Origin: Microcaldota archaeon
GTDB lineage: Archaea > Micrarchaeota > Micrarchaeia > Anstonellales > Anstonellaceae
NCBI GenBank assembly: GCA_026413805.1
Contig: JAOAKE010000031.1
Coordinates: 1-5,970, forward strand
Length of the DNA stretch: 5,970 bases
Direction: 5' to 3'
Below are positions 1 to 5,338 of this stretch, one piece after another (positions within the stretch are counted from its first letter, which is position 1; the number at the start of each line of letters is the position of its first letter). The notes beneath the pieces were generated by a model. That model saw only the letters and a program-made list of their open reading frames with translations, made no database searches and was not told where the DNA came from. The position numbers and the translations under genes are program-made.

Positions 1-5
1 GGCGT

Positions 6-15
6 GGAGAGGGTG
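6..15 (+). promoter_or_regulatory. Shine-Dalgarno site of the MidA-family gene
   Basis: A purine-rich GGAGAGGGTG lies 7 bases before the ATG at 23. An in-frame TGA at 14-16 rules out any start further upstream. An alternative ATG at 35 in the same frame has no comparable site, so 23 is preferred. No promoter is visible in the few bases before it; the gene may be transcribed from outside the window. Confidence 0.6.
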
Positions 16-22
16 AAAAAAG

Positions 23-922
23 ATGTCCTCTAAAATGGCTGCTGCCAACCTGCGCTATTATGCCTCAAAGGGAGCTGCAATCTACCGCGATTTTTCAACC
101 TTTGCGCAGGGCAAGGCTCTTGCAACCTGCAATGCCGCAGAGTTTTCAAGGGATTTTGACGGCTATTCCCAGCCCGTTGTCTGTGAATATGGGGTGGGAA
201 ATGGGAACTTTGCAAAGGTCTTTCTTGATGAGCTGAAAAAAAGAAACCCTTCCCTCTATTCGCGGACTTCATATTTTCTTTTTGACCTTTCCAGCAAGAT
301 GCTTTCTGCTGCAAAAAGAGCCCTCTGCGCACATGCACCGATTTGCTATTTTGAAAAATTTGACGCAGCCGCTGACTTGCCAGCCCTTAAGTTTGACTAC
401 TGCCGCCTAAATGAGCTGCTCTCTGATCTGCCAGCGCAATTTTACACAAGAAAAGGCAGCAGGGCGGTGCCTTTCCATGCAAAAGGGAAGTGCAGTGATT
501 CTTCGGTTATGGCTTTTCTTGGGAGAATTGAGGAAGGCAGGGTGATTCCCTTCAATTACGCTGCAGAGAGGTTCCTGCTCGGGCTTTGCAAGGCGGGAAA
601 GGAAGGATTTCGCATAGATGTTTTTGATTACGGGTTTTATTTTGCAGATGAAATATTCCGCCACCCAGTAGAAGAATGGAACAGGCTCATGCTGCGCAGT
701 TATGGAAGCCAGCTAACAGTGGATTTGAATTTTCCGCATATTCTCTCCTTTCTCGCTTCGCACAGAATTCCAGCATCCATAGAAAAGCAGAGGGATTATG
801 CCCAGCGAATTTTGGGAATGCCACTGGCAGTTTATGAAGGCAAGAAGGGACTGGACTACCTCCCAAGAAAGGATAGGCTGGAAGAAGACGACGGCTTTTG
901 CCACTTAAGGATAGGCAGGTAA
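23..922 (+). CDS. MidA/NDUFAF7-family SAM-dependent methyltransferase (DUF185-like)
   Basis: The 299-residue product looks like a class I S-adenosylmethionine-dependent methyltransferase of the MidA/NDUFAF7 (COG1565) family. Visible signs are the SAM-binding motif I ExGxGxG as EYGVGNG (residues 55-61), an NELLSDLP segment (130-137) matching the family's NELLDALP motif, a VFDYG strand (200-204) matching the family's DYG, and a C-terminal RSYGSQLTVDLNF stretch (225-237) matching the region that reads DxTxxVdF in relatives. The eukaryotic member methylates an arginine of a respiratory complex I subunit; the archaeal substrate is unknown, and respiration cannot be assumed here. It is somewhat shorter than typical bacterial members (roughly 350-400 residues), mostly in the middle region. 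No signal peptide or membrane segment is seen, so it should be cytosolic. The alkyltransferase gene starts one base after its stop codon, suggesting translational coupling. The family call is fairly secure; the substrate is not predictable. Confidence 0.78.
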   Translation: MSSKMAAANLRYYASKGAAIYRDFSTFAQGKALATCNAAEFSRDFDGYSQPVVCEYGVGNGNFAKVFLDELKKRNPSLYSRTSYFLFDLSSKMLSAAKRALCAHAPICYFEKFDAAADLPALKFDYCRLNELLSDLPAQFYTRKGSRAVPFHAKGKCSDSSVMAFLGRIEEGRVIPFNYAAERFLLGLCKAGKEGFRIDVFDYGFYFADEIFRHPVEEWNRLMLRSYGSQLTVDLNFPHILSFLASHRIPASIEKQRDYAQRILGMPLAVYEGKKGLDYLPRKDRLEEDDGFCHLRIGR

Positions 923-923
923 A

Positions 924-1217
924 ATGAGGCTTACTCAAAAACAAAGGCAGAGGCTCGCACTGCTCACCCCTTTTGAAAGGGCAGTCCTTCTTGCATGCGC
1001 GAAAATTCCGAAAGGGCAGACACGGACCTACTTGCAAATTGCCAGTGCAATTGGAAAGCCAAGGGCGTGGAGGGCTGTGGGGAATGCCCTCGCCAAAAAC
1101 CCCCTTGCCCCGCTCATTCCCTGCCACCGCGTCATTCGCAGCGATGGAAAATTAGGCGGCTATTCTGGAAAGGGAGGGGCCAGAAAAAAATCTGAGTTGC
1201 TAAAAAAGGAATTATGA
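924..1217 (+). CDS. ogt: Methylated-DNA--protein-cysteine methyltransferase, C-terminal domain only (Ogt/MGMT-like)
   Basis: This 97-residue protein consists of just the DNA-binding and catalytic domain of O6-alkylguanine-DNA alkyltransferase, which repairs O6-alkylguanine by moving the alkyl group irreversibly to its own cysteine. The active-site motif IPCHRV is intact with Cys67. Other family positions are also present: Tyr36 in GQTRTY, the arginine finger Arg50 in RAVGNAL, Asn59 before the active site, and the GKLGGYSG loop (75-82). Because the cysteine is kept, it is not an alkyltransferase-like protein of the ATL type, which carries Trp there. Full-length archaeal Ogt proteins are about 150-170 residues; the N-terminal ribonuclease-H-like domain is absent, and the upstream reading frame belongs to the methyltransferase, so this is a natural minimal form rather than a missed start. 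The ATG follows the upstream TAA by one base, and a weak AGGT lies close to it, so translation probably relies on coupling. Confidence 0.88.
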   Translation: MRLTQKQRQRLALLTPFERAVLLACAKIPKGQTRTYLQIASAIGKPRAWRAVGNALAKNPLAPLIPCHRVIRSDGKLGGYSGKGGARKKSELLKKEL

Positions 1218-1225
1218 GGCAAACA

Positions 1226-1233
1226 TTTATATA
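1226..1233 (+). promoter_or_regulatory. Archaeal TATA box for the L10e operon
   Basis: TTTATATA lies just after the alkyltransferase stop codon. With the usual archaeal spacing, transcription would begin near 1253-1258, giving a leader of about 110 bases before the L10e start at 1367. A CTAATAG word at 1246-1252 sits just before the predicted start and recurs at a similar place in the uL1 promoter. A second TATA-like TTATAAAA at 1272-1279 could be an alternative promoter with a start near 1300; sequence alone does not decide between them. Confidence 0.6.
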
Positions 1234-1294
1234 CACTTTCATACACTAATAGGCAGGGAATGGGAGCAAGATTATAAAATAGATGCAAAAAATC

Positions 1295-1357
1295 TTCAGC
1301 ACTCTTTCTATCCGGTAGCTGCAAGCAAGCATTTGCTCGGATGGACTGTGTGCTGAG
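1295..1357 (+). promoter_or_regulatory. Long leader hairpin in front of L10e, overlapping its Shine-Dalgarno site
   Basis: Hand pairing gives a three-part hairpin. The outer stem is 1296-1302 with 1350-1356 (7 bp, extendable by a U·G at 1295/1357). After a symmetric 4x4 internal loop, the middle stem is 1307-1314 with 1338-1345 (8 bp, one wobble). After a one-sided 9-base bulge at 1315-1323, the top stem is 1324-1328 with 1333-1337 (5 bp), closing a 4-base loop. The 3' arm runs into the GAGGTG Shine-Dalgarno site at 1355-1360, so folding could reduce initiation. An autoregulatory or structured-leader role is inferred. It matches no RNA family that I recognise. Confidence 0.45.
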
Positions 1358-1366
1358 GTGTTGTTT

Positions 1367-1900
1367 ATGGGTTTGAGACCAGCTAGAACTTGCCGAGGAA
1401 TGGGCAAGACTCCTTGGACGCGCTATTCAAAGAAAAAGCCGCGAAAAAGCTATGTCAAGGCATTGCCCCATCTCTCGTTGCTTGTCTATGAGATGGGCAA
1501 CCGCAACCAGCAGTTTGACTATACCTGCGATTTAGTGGCAGAGGAGGATGTGCAGCTTCGCGACAATTCGCTTGAAGCAGCAAGGCAGGCGGCGAACAAA
1601 TACCTGGAAAAGACCATCCCAAATCAGTATTTCTTCAAGGTGAGGGTTTATCCCCACAATGTCTTGCGGGAAAACAAGATGATTGCAGGCGCAGGAGCAG
1701 ACCGCTTGCAAAAGGGAATGCGCAAGGCATATGGCAGGCCTACTGACAGGGCTGCAAGGATAAAGGCTGGGCAGGCGGTTTTCACCATGCACGTCTCAAA
1801 GGAAAACTTGCCGCATGTGGAGGAGGCTTACAGGCGCGCAAGGCGCAAGATGTCGGGCAAGTTCAAGATGGTTCAGCTGGATTACAAACCGAATACGTAG
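1367..1900 (+). CDS. rpl10e: Large ribosomal subunit protein uL16 (archaeal L10e)
   Basis: The product is archaeal L10e, counterpart of bacterial L16 and eukaryotic RPL10. It sits in the large subunit near the peptidyl transferase centre and the A-site tRNA. The 177-residue length fits the family (about 173-181). Diagnostic parts are the N-terminal RPARTCRGM (4-12), NQYFFKVRVYPHNVLRENKM (86-105), the GADRLQKGMRKAYGRP block (110-125) and GQAVFTMHV (135-143). The ATG at 1367 is chosen because GAGGTG at 1355-1360 stands 6 bases upstream; a GTG at 1358 in the same frame lies inside that site. It is the first gene after the 1226 promoter and is followed 10 bases later by the coiled-coil gene, which is probably co-transcribed. 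Confidence 0.97.
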   Translation: MGLRPARTCRGMGKTPWTRYSKKKPRKSYVKALPHLSLLVYEMGNRNQQFDYTCDLVAEEDVQLRDNSLEAARQAANKYLEKTIPNQYFFKVRVYPHNVLRENKMIAGAGADRLQKGMRKAYGRPTDRAARIKAGQAVFTMHVSKENLPHVEEAYRRARRKMSGKFKMVQLDYKPNT

Positions 1901-1907
1901 GGAGGAG
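1901..1907 (+). promoter_or_regulatory. Strong Shine-Dalgarno site deciding the start of the coiled-coil gene
   Basis: GGAGGAG lies directly after the L10e TAG stop and 3 bases before the ATG at 1911. The reading frame is open back to 1815, but that extension would overlap L10e by 86 bases and reads as low-quality sequence in the L10e shadow frame. The site therefore supports 1911 as the real start. Confidence 0.8.
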
Positions 1908-1910
1908 AAT

Positions 1911-3935
1911 ATGGAGGGAAGCATTCGGACGCAATTTGATGATTTGATAAATGCCCTGAAAGAAGCAAAGGGAAGGGCATTGAGCCTGTCCGAGCTTTCG
2001 TCCAAGTCTTCTCTTTCTCATTCTAATGTGATGATGTGGCTCTCTGTCCTTGAGAGGGCAGGCCAAGTAAAGGTGGAAAACAAGCTTGGAAGGGTTTATG
2101 CAAGCTGGATATTCCACGATGAAGCGCCAGAGGAAAAAAAGCCTGTGCGAGAAAGCGCCTCGGAAGGCGCAATACATATAGCAAGGGAAATCGCAGAAAA
2201 GCAAAAAGCCACGCAAAAAGAAGAAGAAAAAGGCGTTGAAGAGAGCGCGCGGCACAGGGAAATTTTGCTTTCAGCTGCAAGCGAGATGGCAAAGGTCAAT
2301 GAGCAGCTGCAAAAGCTGGACGAAGCCATCGCACAGATAGAAGCAGAAGCCGAAAAATCCCAAAAGCCTAAAAAGGCTGCCAAAAAGCCAGCAAAGAAAA
2401 AAAGCGAGGAAGAGGCTCCTAAGAAAATAGAGGAGGAAATGAAAGCAGAAGATGACATTATTGCCCAGATTGAGCAAGAGATTGGGATGAGCGTCCCTGT
2501 CCCGCCAGAAGAAGAAAAGCTTCCTGAGCTTGCAGAAGAAGAAAGGAAAGGGGAGGTGGAAGGCGAGCCTGCATTTGCTGAGCTGATGGAAAGCGAGCAG
2601 GCTGCTGTTGCTTCCTCACTTAAGCCAATCAGCCTTCCAAAGACCAAGCCCTCCAAGATAAAAAAGCCAGCACCGGTGCAGGTGAGCAGCGTTTCTTTGC
2701 AATTTTCAGAGAGGCTTGCGCGCCAGATAAAGAAGATTTTGGACCAGAGCCGAAGGATAGATGAAATCCGGCAGGAGAAAGAGAGGTTGCTTACTGAACA
2801 CTACATGCCTATGCAAAGGCGCCTTGAAGCTGAAATAGAGACAATAAGCGACCGGATTTTGAAGATGGAAAAAAACATTCTTTCGCTTCATCAGCGAGCA
2901 GCTGACCTGCCTGAAAAAGTCTCAGCAGTTGAAAAGCTCCAGCACCACAGCATAAAGGCGCACGAGGAGATGCGCAGGGCCTTTGACGAAGCCTCTGCAC
3001 TGATTGAGGAATCGGCAAGGGCATTGGCAGAAGAACGGGCAAAAATGGAGGAAATGCTTGAAATTTCGCGGAGTGAAATAGCTGAGCACAGGGCAAAAAG
3101 CGAGGAGCTGGACAAGGCACTGCAACACATCTCAAAGCTTGAGGAGGAGTCAGCCAGCTTGGTCATCTCTGCCCGCGCAGCGCTTGCCGAGCAGGCTGAG
3201 AGGCTGGCAACAGCAGAAAGATATTCGCAAGACCTTGCAAACCTCAAGGCAGAAATAAAGGAGAGCGCAGACTCGATAAAGCGCGAGATAGCTGCAACAA
3301 AGGGAGTGCTTACGGGAATTGAAAAACAGATTGAGCAGCTGAGGAAAATAGAGCTTTATGCGCAATCCATCAAGGAGGATTATGAACAAAAGATGATTTC
3401 AATCTCAGACTACATCAAGCACGGCAACGAGGAATTTGAGACTCTCCGCGAGGCAGTGGAGGCAAACTTTGTTCGCCGATACTTGCGCGAGCTTCGCCAG
3501 CTGACAGACAGCTACTCATTTGAGTTTGGCCAGGTAAAGGCAATGGAGAGCAACTTGGAGGCGCGAATAGCAGAAGAGAAAAGAAAGCTTGAGGAGCTGA
3601 TTGAGGAAGGAAGAAAGATATCCTACCTATATGAAACGCAGTCGCGAGAGGTTGCTGGCGAGAGCAAGTTTGAAGAGCGGGCTGAGGCTTTCAAGGCGAT
3701 TGCAAACATGCCTTCGCAGCGCCAGCAGCTCCAGCAGCTTGTTATGGATGTTCTTGGCAAAGGCAAGGCAGAGCCAGAGGCAACTGTGTCTGTTGCTGAA
3801 AAGCTAGTGCCAAAGGTAAAGCCATTCAAGAGAAAAGAGGCGCCTGCAGCAAAGCGCAAAAAGACAAAAGGCATTCCTGCCAAGAAAAAGACAAAAATCA
3901 GTGGAAAACCAAGGAAGAGAAAAAGAGGTGGATAA
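1911..3935 (+). CDS. Unnamed winged-helix plus long coiled-coil protein with a basic C-terminal tail
   Basis: I do not recognise this 674-residue protein as a named family. Residues 1-70 look like a winged helix-turn-helix: helix 4-19, then the LSLSELSSKSSLSHSNVMMW helix-turn-helix (24-43), then a beta wing around KVENKLGRVYASW (54-66). A helical charged linker (75-150), a Lys/Pro/Ala-rich patch (150-170), an acidic stretch (176-232) and another Lys/Pro patch (237-256) follow. Residues 262-575 are a long, almost uninterrupted Glu/Lys/Leu/Ala-rich coiled coil. The last 38 residues are about half Lys or Arg (19 of 38), as in nucleic-acid-binding tails. There is no signal peptide, membrane segment or ATP-binding Walker motif, so it is not an SMC ATPase, though automated tools might call it SMC-like. 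DNA binding at one or both ends with the coiled coil as spacer or oligomeriser, perhaps in chromosome organisation, is inference. It sits between L10e and a surface-protein-like gene whose Shine-Dalgarno site lies inside its last codons. Confidence 0.85.
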   Translation: MEGSIRTQFDDLINALKEAKGRALSLSELSSKSSLSHSNVMMWLSVLERAGQVKVENKLGRVYASWIFHDEAPEEKKPVRESASEGAIHIAREIAEKQKATQKEEEKGVEESARHREILLSAASEMAKVNEQLQKLDEAIAQIEAEAEKSQKPKKAAKKPAKKKSEEEAPKKIEEEMKAEDDIIAQIEQEIGMSVPVPPEEEKLPELAEEERKGEVEGEPAFAELMESEQAAVASSLKPISLPKTKPSKIKKPAPVQVSSVSLQFSERLARQIKKILDQSRRIDEIRQEKERLLTEHYMPMQRRLEAEIETISDRILKMEKNILSLHQRAADLPEKVSAVEKLQHHSIKAHEEMRRAFDEASALIEESARALAEERAKMEEMLEISRSEIAEHRAKSEELDKALQHISKLEEESASLVISARAALAEQAERLATAERYSQDLANLKAEIKESADSIKREIAATKGVLTGIEKQIEQLRKIELYAQSIKEDYEQKMISISDYIKHGNEEFETLREAVEANFVRRYLRELRQLTDSYSFEFGQVKAMESNLEARIAEEKRKLEELIEEGRKISYLYETQSREVAGESKFEERAEAFKAIANMPSQRQQLQQLVMDVLGKGKAEPEATVSVAEKLVPKVKPFKRKEAPAAKRKKTKGIPAKKKTKISGKPRKRKRGG

Positions 3936-3938
3936 AAA

Positions 3939-4481
3939 ATGGCAAATGGAGTTGTAAAAAATCAGGCAAAAAAAGAAGTTGAAAAAGGAGGCGGAGCTGA
4001 AAAAGATAAGGCTCCAGAGAAGAATAAAATGTGGAGGGTGCGCCCCCTTTTAGCTGCACTGTGGACTTCTGCAGTTTTGGGAGCTGCCCCTTTAAACCAA
4101 GGCTGCGGAGACAAAATAGTCAACAACTACTACCAATACAAAGAAGACGAACAAAAAGGAGTGGACACTACTGCCTACCTGCTACTCAGTAAGGGGAAGA
4201 TCAGTATCGGTGAAGTTCTTGACGCAGGAGCATTTAAGGTTCGCCTTGACGACATAGGCCTTCAAAATGAAAATGGCAAGTATCCGGCAATAATTTCTAT
4301 ACTCAACATCAGCGACCAAGTAATGGAACGAGCCGTCATTGCTCCACAAAAAAGCTATACCTTCGGCATTGGTCCCTCAGCAACCAGAACCACCTACCTG
4401 ATTTACGTTGCTGAAACTGCAGTGGGATATACCCTAAACGCAAAATGGGCAAACATTGAAACATACGTCAAAAAAAATTAA
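3939..4481 (+). CDS. Small membrane-anchored or exported protein with an S-layer-like domain
   Basis: The 180-residue product begins with a hydrophilic Lys/Glu-rich tail (1-33), then one hydrophobic segment at about 36-52, then Cys56 in NQGCGD. The segment could be a signal anchor or a signal peptide with an unusually long n-region; Cys56 is lipoprotein-like in position, but NQGC departs from the lipobox consensus at two positions. The part after it (about 80-180) should lie outside the cell and is rich in beta-strand patterns: GEVLDAGAFKVRLDDIG (91-107), PAIISILNIS (116-125) and a closing GYTLNAKWANIETY (163-176). From memory, this resembles small domains in S-layer-type proteins of DPANN archaea; that link is tentative. 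The start at 3939 is supported by GAGGTG at 3925-3930, inside the last codons of the upstream gene. An alternative ATG at 4029, just before the hydrophobic segment, has only a weak site. Confidence 0.8.
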   Translation: MANGVVKNQAKKEVEKGGGAEKDKAPEKNKMWRVRPLLAALWTSAVLGAAPLNQGCGDKIVNNYYQYKEDEQKGVDTTAYLLLSKGKISIGEVLDAGAFKVRLDDIGLQNENGKYPAIISILNISDQVMERAVIAPQKSYTFGIGPSATRTTYLIYVAETAVGYTLNAKWANIETYVKKN

Positions 4482-4487
4482 GGTCAA

Positions 4488-4555
4488 AGGCGGCAGCTGA
4501 AATCTGAGCACGGCACAGGTGTCTATAAAAAAAGACATATGCAAATCTGCCGCTT
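4488..4555 (+). repeat. Inverted repeat with a nested hairpin in the intergenic region
   Basis: Bases 4488-4496 pair with 4547-4555 (9 bp, one G·U), enclosing about 50 bases. Inside, 4520-4524 pairs with 4533-4537 (5 bp) around an A-rich loop. This sits directly after the stop of the surface-like gene and before the uL1 promoter. It could be a 3' end or processing structure or a small RNA; no T-tract follows on the + strand, so a simple terminator is not supported. The stretch 4556-4600 shows nothing recognisable. Confidence 0.35.
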
Positions 4556-4607
4556 CCTCAGAGCAATAAGCAGCAGCACAAAAAAGCAAGGACTTCCCTG
4601 CCAACTA

Positions 4608-4617
4608 TTTATAAATA
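4608..4617 (+). promoter_or_regulatory. Archaeal TATA box for the uL1-uL10 operon
   Basis: TTTATAAATA lies about 80 bases before the uL1 start. Usual spacing puts transcription start near 4633-4638, giving a leader of about 60 bases. A CTAATAG word at 4626-4632 lies 18 bases from the start of the TATA element, close to the 20-base spacing in the L10e promoter. Confidence 0.7.
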
Positions 4618-4640
4618 TTTCCTAGCTAATAGACGCCTAC

Positions 4641-4659
4641 GACGGCTTTTCCCGCCGTT
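4641..4659 (+). promoter_or_regulatory. Short leader hairpin at the 5' end of the uL1 transcript
   Basis: ACGGC at 4642-4646 pairs with GCCGT at 4654-4658, extendable by a G·U pair at 4641/4659, around the 7-base loop TTTTCCC. It would lie at the very start of the predicted mRNA. In some archaea uL1 represses its own operon by binding an mRNA site resembling its 23S rRNA target; I could not match this hairpin to that site, so any regulatory role is inferred. Confidence 0.35.
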
Positions 4660-4661
4660 TA

Positions 4662-4683
4662 CCATTCTTGCGCTTTGGAATGG
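4662..4683 (+). promoter_or_regulatory. Hairpin bordering the uL1 Shine-Dalgarno site
   Basis: CCATTC (4662-4667) pairs perfectly with GAATGG (4678-4683) around a 10-base loop. Its 3' arm touches the GGAGGG Shine-Dalgarno site (4683-4688) of uL1, so it could modulate ribosome access. A six-pair helix can also occur by chance. Confidence 0.3.
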
Positions 4684-4695
4684 GAGGGACTGCTA

Positions 4696-5328
4696 ATGGA
4701 CCGCAAAAAAATAACCGATGCGATAACTGCAGCGCTTGCAGACAAGGGAAAAAGAAAGTTCACGCAATCCCTAGAGTTCATAGTAAATTTCCGAAACATT
4801 GACTTTAGCAAGGCGGAAAACAGGCTAAATTTGGACATCCTGCTTCCAAAGGGCAAGGGCAAGGAGCAAAAGGTTGTGGTGTTTGCAGATGGGCAGGCCG
4901 CCCTTGACGCAAAAAATGCAGGCGCAAGCGAAGTCTTTGATGCTGCAGGGATTTCAAAGCTGGCAGGGGACAAAAAAAGGCTCTCCCAGCTTGCAAAGAG
5001 CTGCGAGTTTATAGCAATGCCAAACCTCATGGTGCCTGTGGGCAAAACGCTTGGCCAGGTTCTTGGCTCGCGCGGGAAGCTTCCGCGCCCGATTACAGGC
5101 CCAATAAAAGAGGCGATTGACCAGGCAAAGAGGCGGGTTCGCCTTGTTTCCCGTGGCAAATACCTTCCTGTTGCCCAGTGCATGATAGGGACAGAGGCGA
5201 TGGGCGTAGACGACCTTGTTGAGAATTTTGAGGCTGCTTATGAGAAAGTCAAGGCAAAGGTGCTTGAAGTAAATATAAAGTCAGTATACGTCAAGCTTTC
5301 CATGGGAAGGCCAGTCAAGGTAGCATAA
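4696..5328 (+). CDS. rpl1: Large ribosomal subunit protein uL1
   Basis: Ribosomal protein uL1 forms the mobile L1 stalk that handles deacylated tRNA leaving the E site; in several prokaryotes it also represses translation of its own operon. The 210-residue length fits archaeal L1. The signature region is intact at FIAMPNLMVPVGKTLGQVLG (105-124) followed by SRGKLPRP (125-132). The C-terminal strand ends VYVKLSMGRP (197-206), matching the RNA-contacting TMG element, with Ser in place of one Thr. The family's usual LGPRGKxP is LGSRGKLP here, a small deviation. ATG 4696 is chosen because GGAGGG lies 7 bases before it; a TTG at 4675 in the same frame lies upstream of that site. It is the first gene after the 4608 promoter, and uL10 starts 10 bases after its stop. 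Confidence 0.97.
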   Translation: MDRKKITDAITAALADKGKRKFTQSLEFIVNFRNIDFSKAENRLNLDILLPKGKGKEQKVVVFADGQAALDAKNAGASEVFDAAGISKLAGDKKRLSQLAKSCEFIAMPNLMVPVGKTLGQVLGSRGKLPRPITGPIKEAIDQAKRRVRLVSRGKYLPVAQCMIGTEAMGVDDLVENFEAAYEKVKAKVLEVNIKSVYVKLSMGRPVKVA

Positions 5329-5338
5329 GGTGTTTGCG

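Noticed and set aside
1255..1366. A tRNA or H/ACA guide RNA gene in the L10e leader
   Set aside because: No T-loop GTTCRANNC-type sequence, no cloverleaf and no ACA box at the expected place; only the hairpin is supported.
1815..1910. N-terminal extension of the coiled-coil protein by 32 residues
   Set aside because: It overlaps L10e and lies upstream of the strong GGAGGAG site at 1901-1907; the ATG at 1911 is far better placed.
2096..2656. Minus-strand open frame of 186 codons, Ser/Ala/Phe-rich
   Set aside because: It is the antisense shadow of the Glu/Lys/Ala-rich coiled-coil gene; its composition is a simple mirror of those codons and it has no recognisable motif.
1911..3935. SMC or Rad50 ATPase identity for the coiled-coil protein
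   Set aside because: No Walker A, Walker B or signature motif is present; the N-terminus is a winged helix and the C-terminus a basic tail.
4482..4695. C/D box small RNA suggested by CTGA words near 4497-4508
   Set aside because: No convincing RTGATGA C box accompanies them on the + strand.
5330..5338. GTG start for uL10 at 5330
   Set aside because: The GTG is part of the AAGGTG ribosome binding site; ATG 5339 has a normal 6-base spacing.
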